A program made the translations under genes and the position numbers. A stretch of 41,958 nt of DNA from Bradyrhizobium sp. S69. GTDB lineage: Bacteria; Pseudomonadota; Alphaproteobacteria; Rhizobiales; Xanthobacteraceae. The notes below the pieces were generated by a model. It was not told the DNA's origin. It saw only the letters and a program-made list of their open reading frames with translations, and did no database searches. Position 1 is the stretch's first letter; the number at the start of each line of letters is the position of its first letter. The stretch is taken from NCBI RefSeq assembly GCF_009766005.1, contig NZ_LMUK01000036.1:7341-49298 (forward strand). The letters run 5' to 3'. Shown here one piece after another: positions 18,670 through 27,694 of the stretch.

Positions 18670-20553
18670 ATGACCGACGCTGGCAAGCCGACCCAACCTT
18701 CCGCCGACATGTCCACCGCGCCGTCCGACGACAGCACCCATCAGGGTGGTTTCGATCTCGGTGGACCGCCGGAGGTGGGCAAGCCCTATCGGGTGCTGGC
18801 GCGCAAATACCGCCCCTCCAGTTTCGAGGATCTGATCGGCCAGGACGCCGTGGTCCGCACCGTTTCCAATGCGTTCGAGACCGGGCGGATTCCGCAGGCC
18901 TGGATCCTGACCGGGGTGCGCGGCGTCGGCAAAACCACCACGGCGCGGATCCTCGCCCGGGCGCTGAATTACGAATTGCCGGACGGTTCCGTGAAAGGGC
19001 CGACCATTCATATGCCGGTGCCGGGCGTCCACTGCCAAGCGATCATGGAAAGCCGGCACATGGACGTGCTGGAGATGGACGCCGCGTCCCACACCGGCGT
19101 CGACGACGTGCGCCAGATCAATGACAGCGTGCGCTATGCGCCGGCCAGTGCGCGCTACAAGGTCTACATCATCGACGAAGTCCACATGCTGTCGACCGCG
19201 GCCTTCAACGCCTTCCTGAAGACGCTGGAAGAGCCGCCGGAACATGCCAAGTTCGTGTTCGCCACCACGGAAATTCGCAAGGTTCCGGTGACGGTGCTGT
19301 CGCGTTGCCAGCGCTTTGACCTGCGCCGGGTCGAGGCCGACGTGCTGATGAAACATCTGGCCAATATCGCGGCCAAGGAAAACGTCGAGGTCGAGCCCGA
19401 GGCGCTCGGCATCGTCGCCCGCGCCGCCGAGGGCTCGGTGCGTGATTCGCTGTCGCTGTTCGATCAGGCGATCGCGCATGCGGCGGGCCCGGTGCGCGCC
19501 GATGCGGTGCGGCAGATGCTGGGATTGGCCGACCGCACCCGGGTGATCGACCTGTTCGAGTCGCTGGCGCGCGGCGACATCGCGAGCGCCTTCAAGGAAT
19601 TCCGCGATCAATATGATACCGGCGCCGATCCGATCGTGGTGCTGAGCGATTTGGCCGAATTCGTCAATTTCGTTACCCGGGTCAAGATCGTGCCGGCGAC
19701 CGCGGACAATGTCGCGTTCGGCGAGACCGAGCGGCTGCGCGCCCGCGACTTCGCGGCAAAATTGTCGATGCGGGTGTTGTCGCGGATGTGGCAGATGCTC
19801 TTGAAGGGCATCGCTGAGGTGCAGGCCGCGACGCGGCCGGCCGCGGCCGCCGAAATGGTTCTGGTCCGCATTGCCTATGTCGCGGACATGCCGACGCCGG
19901 ATGAGGCGATCCGGATGCTCGCGCAGAACGGCGACGCCTCACCGGTGATCGCATCGAGTGCTGCGCCGCGCGGCGCGCCGGCATCGACGGTTGCCTCGAT
20001 CGCCTCACAGCCGTCGCCGATACGATCCTCGAGCCCCCCGCGCGCCGGCGCCGAAGCCTCCGCGCGCCCGCAAATCATCGCGCCCGCGCAAGAGGTCGCC
20101 TCCGTCGCGCAAGCGGCACCCGCGCTGCGGATTTCGAGCTTTCCCCAATTGGTGGCGCTGGCGGGCGAGAAGCGCGACGTGATGACCAAGATGGCGCTGG
20201 AGGCTGATGTCCGCCTGGTTCGCATCGAGGACGGGCGGCTGGAGGTCGCGCTGGAGCGCAATGCCCAGCGTACGCTGATCAACGAGCTCTCGCGTAAGCT
20301 GGAGCAATGGACCGGCCGGCGCTGGACCGTGATCGTATCCAACGAACCGGGACAGCCGACGCTGCGCTCGCAGAGCGAGGTCGAGAAGAATCAGCGGGAA
20401 CGCGCCGCTGAATCCGATCCGCGGGTCAAGGAAGTGCTCGCGCGGTTTCCCGGCGCCAAAGTCGTCGAGGTGCGCCGGCTTGCGCCCGAGCCGCCGGAAT
20501 CCGATGCCGGCGTCGACGATCCCACCGAGAGCCCCGACAACGACGACGAATAG
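18670..20553 (+). CDS. dnaX: DNA polymerase III subunit gamma/tau
   Basis: This 627-residue clamp-loader subunit has the AAA+ module: [14 protein letters not shown] (45-58), Walker [10 protein letters not shown] (82-90), DEVH (169-172) and [10 protein letters not shown] with the SRC sensor (211-213). An alphaproteobacterial tail follows, with a Pro/Ala-rich linker and a folded C-terminal part that would bind the polymerase alpha subunit. Where DnaX normally carries four zinc ligands, only C122 is visible ([24 protein letters not shown]), so the zinc site is missing. The ATG at 18670 gives an N-terminal extension of about 38 residues before the core; a shorter start is possible. It heads the dnaX-ybaB-recR cluster. 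Confidence 0.96.
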   Translation: MTDAGKPTQPSADMSTAPSDDSTHQGGFDLGGPPEVGKPYRVLARKYRPSSFEDLIGQDAVVRTVSNAFETGRIPQAWILTGVRGVGKTTTARILARALNYELPDGSVKGPTIHMPVPGVHCQAIMESRHMDVLEMDAASHTGVDDVRQINDSVRYAPASARYKVYIIDEVHMLSTAAFNAFLKTLEEPPEHAKFVFATTEIRKVPVTVLSRCQRFDLRRVEADVLMKHLANIAAKENVEVEPEALGIVARAAEGSVRDSLSLFDQAIAHAAGPVRADAVRQMLGLADRTRVIDLFESLARGDIASAFKEFRDQYDTGADPIVVLSDLAEFVNFVTRVKIVPATADNVAFGETERLRARDFAAKLSMRVLSRMWQMLLKGIAEVQAATRPAAAAEMVLVRIAYVADMPTPDEAIRMLAQNGDASPVIASSAAPRGAPASTVASIASQPSPIRSSSPPRAGAEASARPQIIAPAQEVASVAQAAPALRISSFPQLVALAGEKRDVMTKMALEADVRLVRIEDGRLEVALERNAQRTLINELSRKLEQWTGRRWTVIVSNEPGQPTLRSQSEVEKNQRERAAESDPRVKEVLARFPGAKVVEVRRLAPEPPESDAGVDDPTESPDNDDE

Positions 20554-20582
20554 ATATTTTCGAGAGGCAAGAGGAATATCCG

Positions 20583-20903
20583 ATGGCTGATTTTCTCGGC
20601 ATGATGAAACAGGCGGCGCAACTGCAATCGAAGATGCAGGCGATGCAGGAAGAGCTCGGCCATGTCGAGGTCGAGGGCATCTCCGGCGGCGGCCTGGTCG
20701 CCGTGCGCATGACCGCGAAGATGGAAGTCAAGGCGGTGAAGATCGACCCGTCGCTGATCAAGGCCGATGAGATAGAGATCCTCGAGGATCTCCTGGTCAC
20801 CGCGCATAATGACGCGCGGCGCAAGGCGGAAGCCGCGGTGCAGGAGAAAATGTCGAGCCTGACCGGCGGCCTCGGATTGCCGCCCGGATTGGGACTCGGC
20901 TGA
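20583..20903 (+). CDS. YbaB/EbfC nucleoid-associated protein
   Basis: A 106-residue DNA-binding dimer of the YbaB/EbfC family: [25 protein letters not shown] forms the amphipathic N-terminal helix (split here at residues 1-20 and 21-25), followed by the small sheet [30 protein letters not shown] and a C-terminal helix. It lies 29 bp after dnaX and 4 bp before recR, the conserved order in most bacteria, which supports cotranscription and a link to DNA maintenance. Confidence 0.95.
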   Translation: MADFLGMMKQAAQLQSKMQAMQEELGHVEVEGISGGGLVAVRMTAKMEVKAVKIDPSLIKADEIEILEDLLVTAHNDARRKAEAAVQEKMSSLTGGLGLPPGLGLG

Positions 20904-20907
20904 CGAC

Positions 20908-21513
20908 ATGCCTGCTGCGGTTGCCGGTCCCGAAATCGAACGCTTGATCCAGCTGCTGGCGCGGCTGCCCGGGCTTGGCCCGCGCTCGGCGCGGCGCGCG
21001 GCGCTGCATTTGATCAAGAAGCGCGAGGCGCTGATGACGCCGCTCGCCGGCGCGCTGCAGGTCGCGATCGAAAAAATCCAGGTCTGCAAGATTTGCGGCA
21101 ATATCGACACGCAAAATCCCTGCACGGTGTGCACCGACCCGCGGCGCGACGGCTCGATCATCGTGGTGGTCGCCGACGTCGCCGACCTGTGGGCGCTGGA
21201 GCGCGCGCATGCGACCAATGGCGCCTACCATGTGCTGGGTGCCACGCTGTCGCCGCTCGATGGCGTCGGCCCGCAGGACCTCACCATCGAGGCGCTGGTG
21301 GCGCGGGCGCATGACCCACGCGTTAGCGAAATCATCCTGGCGCTGAATGCGACGGTGGACGGCCAGACCACCGCGCATTACATCACCGACCTATTGCAGG
21401 AAGCCAACGTCAAGATCACCCGGCTCGCCCATGGCGTGCCGGTCGGCGGTGAACTTGATTATCTCGACGAAGGCACGCTGTCCGCCGCGATGCGGCAGCG
21501 GACGCTGTTCTAA
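20908..21513 (+). CDS. recR: Recombination protein RecR
   Basis: This 201-residue RecFOR-pathway protein loads RecA at single-strand gaps by forming a DNA clamp. Seen: the N-terminal helix-hairpin-helix ([20 protein letters not shown], 18-36), the zinc finger C60-x2-C63-x8-C72-x2-C75, a Toprim domain ([16 protein letters not shown] onward), and the C-terminal Walker-B-like region [22 protein letters not shown]. Length is normal. It sits 4 bp behind ybaB. Confidence 0.97.
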   Translation: MPAAVAGPEIERLIQLLARLPGLGPRSARRAALHLIKKREALMTPLAGALQVAIEKIQVCKICGNIDTQNPCTVCTDPRRDGSIIVVVADVADLWALERAHATNGAYHVLGATLSPLDGVGPQDLTIEALVARAHDPRVSEIILALNATVDGQTTAHYITDLLQEANVKITRLAHGVPVGGELDYLDEGTLSAAMRQRTLF

Positions 21514-21536
21514 CCATCAATCACGGACAAACCGAC

Positions 21537-21986
21537 ATGACGAAACGACGATTCGGCAAACGCTTGAGCTTTGGTGTGGCGATGCTCGTGGTGTTGGCCG
21601 CGCCCGCTGCCCGCTCGGCACCGGGAGACCTGGAGCCGCAGGCTGAACCGGCGCCGAAGGCCGCCAAGCTGATCAATGCCGGAGATGTGCTGTCGGGTGA
21701 ACTCAACGCCATGAAAGTCCGCGCCGGCAAATTGGGCAAACGCGTCGCCACCTATCAGGTGACCAGCGAGCCGCGCCGGCTGGCGACGGCGAATGGGCTG
21801 TGCGGGCTGGAAACCGGCCCGGAGACCTTTCAGATCGTCACCAACAACGAGGCACAGGTGGCGCAGTTGAAGAATTTCATCGGCAAGGAAGTCTCGCTCA
21901 AGGTCGATGAGGTCGCCTGTTCCCAGGAAGCCGGTCAGATGAGCGATGCCGTGGTCACCAAATGGAGCGTGGTGACGAAGCGCTAA
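21537..21986 (+). CDS. Secreted protein of unknown function
   Basis: A 149-residue protein with a basic N-terminus and hydrophobic core (KRLSFGVAMLVVLAAPAARSA), an expected signal peptide cleaved near residue 28. The mature protein has two cysteines (in GLCGLE and EVACSQEAG) that could form a disulfide in the periplasm, and a small beta-rich domain around ATYQVTSEPRRLATANGLCG. I do not recognise a family. It begins 23 bp after recR, so it is likely read through from that operon although its role is probably separate. Confidence 0.8.
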   Translation: MTKRRFGKRLSFGVAMLVVLAAPAARSAPGDLEPQAEPAPKAAKLINAGDVLSGELNAMKVRAGKLGKRVATYQVTSEPRRLATANGLCGLETGPETFQIVTNNEAQVAQLKNFIGKEVSLKVDEVACSQEAGQMSDAVVTKWSVVTKR

Positions 21987-22010
21987 GGCGATACCGTCCC
22001 GCCGTTGCTG

Positions 22011-22133
22011 ACGTCACCACCCGCGAAAGCGGGTGGCCCAGTATTCCAGAGCGCTTCGATTGAAAAACAACGCTCTGGAATACTGGATCATCCGGTCCCA
22101 GTGCGCAATTGCGCACAAGGCCGGATGATGACA
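22011..22133. repeat. AGTATTCC...GGAATACT palindromic repeat, copy 1
   Basis: CCCAGTATTCCAGAGCG pairs with CGCTCTGGAATACTGG. Outer parts are CCACCCGCGAAAGCGGGTGG and a right arm ATCATCCGG...CCGGATGAT around GTGCGCAATTGCGCAC. A related element lies at 30566-30668. It occupies the gap between the convergent genes for the secreted protein and ampG, where its hairpins may end transcription. Confidence 0.8.
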
Positions 22134-22157
22134 GCTGAATTTGATTGCCGGCGCCGA

Positions 22158-23528
22158 TCAAACCTTCACTGGCCCCAACGCGTCAAAATGTCCGCGCCGC
22201 TGCAGCCATGATAGCAGGATCAGGCTGGGGATCGCGACCAGCACGCAGACCGCGAAGAACAGCGGCCAGCCGGTCGCCTGCGCAACATAGCCCGCGCCCG
22301 ATGACAGATACGTTCGCCCCACCGCGGCGAGCGCCGTGAGCAGCGCGTATTGGGTTGCGGTGTGCAGCGGATTGCGGCACAGCGCCGACAGATAGGCGAC
22401 GAAGATCACGGTGCCGATGGCGCTGGTGAAATTCTCCATCGTGATGGCAAAGGCCAGTGCCCATTCGTTGACGCCTGACAGCGCCAGCCACGAGAACGAC
22501 AAATTGGCGACCGCCTGCAGCACGCCGCCGATCCACAGGCTCGCGGCCAGCGAATAGCGCCGTGCGACGAAGCCGCCGGCAAAGCCGCCGATCAAGGTCG
22601 CGGCCAATCCGACGCCCTTGACGATCGCGGCATAGTCGTTGCGGGTGAAGCCGAGATCGATCACGAACGGCGCGGTCATGGTGCCGGAAAACGCATCGGT
22701 GAACTTGAACAGCACCACGAAGGCCAGCGCCGCCCAGGCATGCGGGCGGCCGAGGAATTCGGAGAACGCGCCGGTCGCCGCATGCAGCACCCGCGCGAAC
22801 GCGGTCTCGCTGCCGGTCGCGGCCTCCGCGCGCGCCGATTGCTCGGGCTCGGTGGCGACCAGGGCGGTGACGGTGCCGATCAGCACCATCGCGGCCATTA
22901 CGACATAACCCCACATCCAGGCCTGTGGGCGCGGCAGGCCGCCGCTCTCAAATCCGGTGACGATGAACAGCGCGCCCGCGGTCGAGACCAGCATGCCGAT
23001 GCGGTAGGCCGCGACATAGGATGCCATTCCGGCGGCCTGCTCGCTCTCAGGCAGGCTCTCGACCCTGAAGGCATCGACCACGATGTCCTGCGTCGAGGAG
23101 GTCGCCGCCACCAGCAGCGCGCCGAGCGCCACGAACAGAGGCGAGCGCGCCGGGTCGGTCAGCGCCAGCAACAGGATGGCTATGATCAGCAACAGTTGCG
23201 AGAACAACAGCCAGCCGCGGCGGCGGCCGAAGGCGCGCGTGAACAGCGGCACGTGGATCGCGTCGACCAGAGGCGCCCACAGGAATTTCAACGTGTAGGG
23301 CGTGCCGACCAGCGCGAACAGCCCGATGGTGCGCAGGTCGACGCCGGATTCCGTCATCCACACCAGCAGCGTCGACCCCGACAGCGCCAGCGGCAGCCCC
23401 GACGAGAACCCGAGCAGCAACACGATCAGCACCCGCCGCTGCAGGTAGACCGCGAAGCTGTCGCGCCAGGAGGTGGGGGGCTGGGGTGAGGTTGGCTTTT
23501 GGGGCGGATGATCGGGCGAGGTGTTCAT
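22158..23528 (-). CDS. ampG: AmpG-like muropeptide permease (MFS)
   Basis: A 456-residue major facilitator transporter with about 12 to 14 hydrophobic helices. The opening LLLGFSSGLPLALSGSTLLVWMTESGVDLRTIGLFALVGTPYTLKFLWAPLVD is very typical of AmpG (it spans about residues 37-89), as are SSTQDIVVDAFRVE and AAYRIGMLVSTAGAL. AmpG imports GlcNAc-anhydroMurNAc peptides from the periplasm for cell-wall recycling and indirectly controls AmpC beta-lactamase where present. The Pro-rich N-terminus is cytosolic. The start follows a large CCTCTCCC repeat that separates it from rmuC. Confidence 0.9.
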   Translation of the reverse strand: MNTSPDHPPQKPTSPQPPTSWRDSFAVYLQRRVLIVLLLGFSSGLPLALSGSTLLVWMTESGVDLRTIGLFALVGTPYTLKFLWAPLVDAIHVPLFTRAFGRRRGWLLFSQLLLIIAILLLALTDPARSPLFVALGALLVAATSSTQDIVVDAFRVESLPESEQAAGMASYVAAYRIGMLVSTAGALFIVTGFESGGLPRPQAWMWGYVVMAAMVLIGTVTALVATEPEQSARAEAATGSETAFARVLHAATGAFSEFLGRPHAWAALAFVVLFKFTDAFSGTMTAPFVIDLGFTRNDYAAIVKGVGLAATLIGGFAGGFVARRYSLAASLWIGGVLQAVANLSFSWLALSGVNEWALAFAITMENFTSAIGTVIFVAYLSALCRNPLHTATQYALLTALAAVGRTYLSSGAGYVAQATGWPLFFAVCVLVAIPSLILLSWLQRRGHFDALGPVKV

Positions 23529-23554
23529 CCGGCAAGGCTAGCAGATTCGCGCTT

Positions 23555-23697
23555 CTTCCCCTCTCCCCTTGTGGGAGAGGGTGGATCGCACCGTCAGGTG
23601 CGAGACGGGTGAGGGGTATTGATACGCCGCGACCCCTCATCCGTCTCGCCGCCGCTTCGCGGCGTCGATCCACCTTCTCCCACAAGGGGAGAAGGGA
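23555..23697. repeat. CCTCTCCC palindromic repeat, copy 2
   Basis: The same architecture as 6433-6570: CCCCTCTCCCCTTGTGGGAG at the left, CTCCCACAAGGGGAGAAGGG at the right, with inner GACGGGTGAGGGGT pairing with ACCCCTCATCCGTC. The central loop has diverged (CGCCGCCGCTTCGCGGCG hairpin). Confidence 0.85.
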
Positions 23698-23725
23698 AAG
23701 AGCGCCGGGCGATGACGGCGGTATA

Positions 23726-24934
23726 TTACTCCCCGGCCTGCAGCTTGCGCGGCAGCGGGAATAGCTCGGGCGCGGCGGGCTTGGCGATGCGCGGGGCTTC
23801 CGCGGGAGCGTCGCTTTTGGAGAAATCCAGCTCCTCGATCCGTCCGGCGCGCTTTTCGATCTTGTCGGCGGAGATCAGGATCTGCCGGACATCCTCGTTG
23901 GCCTGTCCGAAATGGTTTTGCAATTTCAGCACGCGGTCACGCAGGCGGCCGAGATCGTCGCCGAGGTTGAGCACTTCGGTGCGGATCTGGTCGGCGGCGT
24001 CGCGCATCCGCGCGTCTTTCAGGATCTGCTGCATCACCTGGATCGCCAGCATCAGCAGCGACGGCGACACCAGCACCACGCGGGCCCGATAGGCTTTCTG
24101 CACCACGTCGTCGAAACCGTCGTGAATCTCCGCATAGACCGATTCCGACGGCACGAACATCAGCGCGGTATCCTGGGTCTCGCCGGGAACCAGATACTTC
24201 TCGGCGATGTCGCTGACATGCTTCATCACGTCGCCACGGAGCCGTTGCGCGGCTAATTTCTTTTCCTCGTCTGAGCGCGCGTCGTGCAGCGCGGTCACGG
24301 CTTCCAGCGGAAATTTCGCATCGATGCAGAGCGGGCGCTGATCCGGCAGGAACACCACGCAATCCGGCCGCTTGCCGGTCGATAGCGTGAACTGGAATTC
24401 GTAGGAGCCTTTCGGCATGCCGTCCTGGACGATCGCTTCCATCCGCGCCTGGCCGAAGGCGCCACGCGATTGCTTGTTGGCGAGCACGTCGCGCAAGGTG
24501 GTGACCTGCGAGGTCAGATCGGTGAGGTTCTTGTGCGCATTGTCGATGATGCCGAGCCGCTCGTGCAGCACGCGCAAGCTGTCCATGGTGTTGCGCGTGG
24601 TCGCTTCCATCGACTGGCCGACCCGGTGGGTGACCGAATCCAGTCGCTCGCTGACCGCGCGCGTCATTTCGGCCTGGCGGCCGGCGAGCGCCTGCCCCAT
24701 CGCATCGACTCGTCCGGTGGCCTCGCTCTGGGCACGTAGCATTTCGCCGAGGCGCTCCTCCAGCTCGTCGGCGCGGATCGCCTGCGCCATCGCCAGTTCG
24801 GCGCCGCGGCGGCCGGACCGGGCAATCACGACGGCAATGCTCAATAACAGCAGCAGGGCCAGCGCGGCGAAGCCGGTGAGTGCCGTGCTGACGCGAATCG
24901 GCCAGTCGCCGAGGATGAAAAGGATCTCGTTCAT
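23726..24934 (-). CDS. rmuC: DNA recombination protein RmuC homologue
   Basis: A 402-residue protein with an N-terminal membrane helix (VSTALTGFAALALLLLLSIAVVIA, about 15-38), a long coiled coil, then the conserved RmuC core resembling a PD-(D/E)XK nuclease fold: GAFGQARMEAIVQDGMP, CVVFLPDQRPLCIDAKFPLEAV (Asp and Lys in IDAKF) and ALMFVPSESVYAEI. RmuC limits inversions at short inverted repeats. The frame extends to 24997, but the ATG at 24934 begins with the membrane segment. It is divergent from def across three CtrA-like boxes. Confidence 0.93.
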   Translation of the reverse strand: MNEILFILGDWPIRVSTALTGFAALALLLLLSIAVVIARSGRRGAELAMAQAIRADELEERLGEMLRAQSEATGRVDAMGQALAGRQAEMTRAVSERLDSVTHRVGQSMEATTRNTMDSLRVLHERLGIIDNAHKNLTDLTSQVTTLRDVLANKQSRGAFGQARMEAIVQDGMPKGSYEFQFTLSTGKRPDCVVFLPDQRPLCIDAKFPLEAVTALHDARSDEEKKLAAQRLRGDVMKHVSDIAEKYLVPGETQDTALMFVPSESVYAEIHDGFDDVVQKAYRARVVLVSPSLLMLAIQVMQQILKDARMRDAADQIRTEVLNLGDDLGRLRDRVLKLQNHFGQANEDVRQILISADKIEKRAGRIEELDFSKSDAPAEAPRIAKPAAPELFPLPRKLQAGE

Positions 24935-24989
24935 GGCGCCCTTGTAGCCGATTCGCGCTTGAACACGAACGAAGAGGGAACATTTATGG

Positions 24990-25052
24990 TTAATCAAACA
25001 CTAATTTTCATGGTTAACGCCGCCTTAAATTTCATGGTTAGCGAAGCGTTAA
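24990..25052. promoter_or_regulatory. Three phased CtrA-like boxes between rmuC and def
   Basis: Three copies of the TTAA-N7-TTAA pattern bound by the cell-cycle regulator CtrA are present: TTAATCAAACACTAA (24990-25004), TTAACGCCGCCTTAA (25014-25028, perfect half-sites) and TTAGCGAAGCGTTAA (25038-25052). Their starts are exactly 24 bp apart, and each is preceded by ATGG, so they form a direct-repeat array. They lie 56 bp upstream of the rmuC start and 74 bp upstream of the def start. Regulation of either gene by CtrA is inference. Confidence 0.65.
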
Positions 25053-25125
25053 CGCGGGCCAACGGCGATTGACCCCGGCAGATCAGCGGCTTAAATCGCC
25101 CGCCGAGGTACTTACAGATATCATC

Positions 25126-25656
25126 ATGGCCATCCGAGAAATCATCATCCTGCCGGACAAGCAGTTGCGGCTCGTCTCCAAGCCCGTCGAGAAGGTGACG
25201 ACGGAGATCCGCAAGCTCGCCGACGACATGTTCGAGAGCATGTACGACGCGCCCGGCATCGGGCTTGCGGCGATCCAGGTCGCGCAGCCGTTGCGGCTGA
25301 TCACCATGGACCTCGCCAAAAGGGACGAAGACGGCGAGACCACGCCGCGGCCGCGGGTGTTCATCAACCCGGAGATCGTCTCGTCCTCGGAAGAGCTGTC
25401 GGTCTACGAGGAAGGCTGCCTCTCGATCCCGGAATATTACGAGGAGGTCGAGCGGCCGGCCAAAGTGCGCGTGCGCTTCACCGATCTCGACGGCAAAGTG
25501 CATGAGGAAGACGCCGAGGGCCTGTTCGCCACCTGTATCCAGCACGAGATCGACCATCTCAACGGCGTGTTGTTCGTGGACTATCTGTCGAAGCTGAAGC
25601 GCGACCGCGTGCTGAAGAAGTTTGCAAAAGCCGCCAAGCAACGCGCGGTGGAGTAA
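25126..25656 (+). CDS. def: Peptide deformylase
   Basis: A 176-residue metalloenzyme that removes the formyl group from new polypeptides. All three family motifs are present: GIGLAAIQ (44-51), EGCLS (96-100, metal-binding Cys98) and QHEIDHLNG (139-147, His140 and His144 with catalytic Glu141). The open frame begins at 25069, but the ATG at 25126 gives the standard [11 protein letters not shown] start. It begins the def-fmt-truA group; fmt adds the formyl group that Def removes. Confidence 0.97.
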   Translation: MAIREIIILPDKQLRLVSKPVEKVTTEIRKLADDMFESMYDAPGIGLAAIQVAQPLRLITMDLAKRDEDGETTPRPRVFINPEIVSSSEELSVYEEGCLSIPEYYEEVERPAKVRVRFTDLDGKVHEEDAEGLFATCIQHEIDHLNGVLFVDYLSKLKRDRVLKKFAKAAKQRAVE

Positions 25657-25682
25657 GACCCGGCCTTGCACGAACGACGCGC

Positions 25683-25808
25683 CGTCACCCTGAGGTGCGA
25701 AGGCGCCTCTTGGCGCCGAAGCCTCGAAGGGCGACGGCAGACGCAGGTTACGTTCTTTCTTCCTGCACATCCTTCGAGGCTCGCAAGGGCTCGCACCTCA
25801 GGATGACG
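25683..25808. repeat. Palindromic repeat (CGTCACCCTGAGGTGCGA type)
   Basis: CGTCACCCTGAGGTGCGA at the left is mirrored by TCGCACCTCAGGATGACG at the right, and inner GCCTCGAAGG pairs with CCTTCGAGGC. It fills the def-fmt gap, so any def-fmt transcript would contain a long hairpin. Confidence 0.8.
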
Positions 25809-25848
25809 CTCGCTATCTTGGGGTCGGTTAAAGGAGTTTTCTGCGCAC

Positions 25849-26781
25849 ATGCCACTCCGCTTGATCTTCATGGGCACGCCCGATTTCGCGGTGCCGACGC
25901 TGCTGGAGCTTGTGGCCCATGGCCATGAGATCGCGGCGGTATATAGCCGCGCGGCAAAACCCGCCGGGCGCGGCATGAAGTTGCAGCCGACGCCGGTGGC
26001 GCAAGAGGCCGAGCGGCTCGGCATCCCTGTCCTGACGCCTTCGACCTTGAAGACGCCGGAAGCGCTCGAAACATTGCAGGCGCATCAGGCGGATGCCGCT
26101 GTGGTCGTCGCCTACGGCATGATCCTGCCCAAAGCCATTCTCGATGCGCCGCCGCTGGGCTGCTTTAATCTGCACGGTTCGCTGCTGCCGCGCTGGCGCG
26201 GCGCCGCGCCGATCAACCGTGCCATCATGGCCGAGGATACCGAGAGCGGCGTGATGGTGATGAAGATGGACGTCGGCCTCGATACCGGCGACGTCGCCAT
26301 GGCCGAGCGCATCGCGATATCAGATGCGATGACGGCGGCCGATCTGCACGATGCGCTGGCGCCGCTCGGGGCTGATTTAATGGTGCGGGCGATGGGCGCG
26401 CTGGAGCGCGGCAAATTGCAGCTCACCAGACAAAGCGACGACGGCGTGACCTACGCCGCCAAGATCGACAAGGCCGAGGCGCGGATCGACTGGAACAGGC
26501 CGGCGCATGCGGTGCTGCGCCACATCCACGGGCTGTCGCCGTTTCCCGGCGCGTGGGCCGAGATCGCGCTCGACGGTCAGTCTGCGCGGATCAAAATCCT
26601 GCGCTGCGAAAAGGTGGCGCGTTCAGGTCAGCCGGGCGATCTGCTCGACGAACATCTCGTGGTCGCCTGTGCTGAGGGCGCGATCCGGATTCTCGAATTG
26701 CAGCGCGCCGGCAAGGCGCCGATGAAGGCCGGGGATTTCCTCCGCGGCATGCCGCTCAAGCCGCCGCTGCGGTTCGCCTGA
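25849..26781 (+). CDS. fmt: Methionyl-tRNA formyltransferase
   Basis: This 310-residue enzyme formylates initiator Met-tRNA using 10-formyltetrahydrofolate. Seen: the N-terminal [14 protein letters not shown], the catalytic triad region with N107 and H109 in [16 protein letters not shown] (107-122) and D145 in MDVGLDTGD, and the C-terminal OB-like domain ending [18 protein letters not shown]. The stop TGA overlaps the truA ATG by one base (TGATG), indicating translational coupling. Confidence 0.97.
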   Translation: MPLRLIFMGTPDFAVPTLLELVAHGHEIAAVYSRAAKPAGRGMKLQPTPVAQEAERLGIPVLTPSTLKTPEALETLQAHQADAAVVVAYGMILPKAILDAPPLGCFNLHGSLLPRWRGAAPINRAIMAEDTESGVMVMKMDVGLDTGDVAMAERIAISDAMTAADLHDALAPLGADLMVRAMGALERGKLQLTRQSDDGVTYAAKIDKAEARIDWNRPAHAVLRHIHGLSPFPGAWAEIALDGQSARIKILRCEKVARSGQPGDLLDEHLVVACAEGAIRILELQRAGKAPMKAGDFLRGMPLKPPLRFA

Positions 26782-27518
26782 TGCCTCGCTACAAGCTCAT
26801 CATCGAGTATGATGGCGCGCCGTTCTGTGGCTGGCAGTTGCAGGACAATGGCGCCTCGGTGCAGGGCGCGCTGGAGAACGCGGTGAAAGCGATCTGCGGC
26901 GAACAGGTCCGCGTGCACGGCGCCGGTCGCACCGATGCCGGCGTGCATGCGCTGGCGCAGGTCGCGCATTGCGACATCGAAAAACACTTTGTGCCGGGCC
27001 GCTTTCGCGACGGCCTCAACGCTCACTTGCGGCCGCATCCGATCGGCGTGCTGTCGGCGGACATCGTGCCTGATACGTTCGAGGCGCGGTTCTCGGCCAG
27101 GAAACGCCATTATCGCTATCGCATCAGCAATCGCCGCGCCAATCTCGCGATCGACATCGGCCATGTCTGGCGCCTGCCGCGCCCGCTCGATACCGATGCG
27201 ATGCACCAGGCCGCGCAACGGCTGGTCGGCAAGCATGATTTCACGACCTTTCGCGATACCGAATGCCAGGCGAAGTCGCCGGAGAAGACGCTCGAGCAGC
27301 TCGACGTGATCCGCAACGGCGACGAGGTTGATATCATCACGTCGGCGCGCTCGTTCCTGCACAGCCAGGTGCGTTCGATCGTGGGATCGCTGGTCTGGGT
27401 CGGCGAGGGCCGCTGGAGCGCCGACGATCTCGCTGCAGCATTGGCCGCCAAAAGCCGCGCCGCCTGCGGTCCGGTCGCGCCGCCGGATGGGCTATATCTG
27501 GTGCGCGTGGATTACTAG
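26781..27518 (+). CDS. truA: tRNA pseudouridine(38-40) synthase TruA
   Basis: A 245-residue enzyme that isomerises uridines 38-40 in the tRNA anticodon arm. The catalytic aspartate is D52 in [14 protein letters not shown]; other family blocks are [25 protein letters not shown] and [13 protein letters not shown]. Length is standard. It starts within the fmt stop codon. Its own stop TAG (27516-27518) is the first triplet of a dispersed repeat. Confidence 0.97.
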   Translation: MPRYKLIIEYDGAPFCGWQLQDNGASVQGALENAVKAICGEQVRVHGAGRTDAGVHALAQVAHCDIEKHFVPGRFRDGLNAHLRPHPIGVLSADIVPDTFEARFSARKRHYRYRISNRRANLAIDIGHVWRLPRPLDTDAMHQAAQRLVGKHDFTTFRDTECQAKSPEKTLEQLDVIRNGDEVDIITSARSFLHSQVRSIVGSLVWVGEGRWSADDLAAALAAKSRAACGPVAPPDGLYLVRVDY

Positions 27519-27620
27519 GGCGTTTTCGAGCGAAGTGGATACCGGTTCGCGTCAAGAAAACGCGTCAAAACAAGAGCCTAGAGCCCGGTTCTGATTCCAT
27601 CAGAACCGAAAAGGCTCTAG
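27516..27620. repeat. TAGGGC-type dispersed repeat, copy 4
   Basis: It starts TAGGGCGTTTTCGAGC, continues GAAGTGGATACCGGTTCGCG and AAACGCGTCAAAACAAGAG, and ends with the hairpin TAGAGCCCGGTTCTGAT...ATCAGAACC...AGGCTCTAG. It is nearly identical to the copy at 3677 except for that copy's inserted palindrome. The TAG is the truA stop codon. Confidence 0.85.
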
Positions 27621-27625
27621 GGCCC

Positions 27626-27663
27626 CCATCCTTACTTTGCATGGGGTTGTTTTCGCGATTTTG
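27626..27663 (+). repeat. TACTTTGCATGGGG repeat fragment, copy 2
   Basis: CCATCCTTACTTTGCATGGG, then GTTGTTTTCGCGATTTTG; compare 11725-11762. It directly follows the TAGGGC repeat. Confidence 0.6.
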
Positions 27664-27694
27664 TGTCTGGCGCCCCGCGGTCGAAGTGACGCAG

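Noticed and set aside
22740..23489. 249-residue plus-strand frame rich in Gln and Arg
   Set aside because: Antisense to ampG; no recognisable fold.
24990..25052. CRISPR-like array (regular 24-bp spacing)
   Set aside because: The repeated units are about 10-15 bp with no spacers of CRISPR length and no cas genes; the CtrA-box reading fits better.
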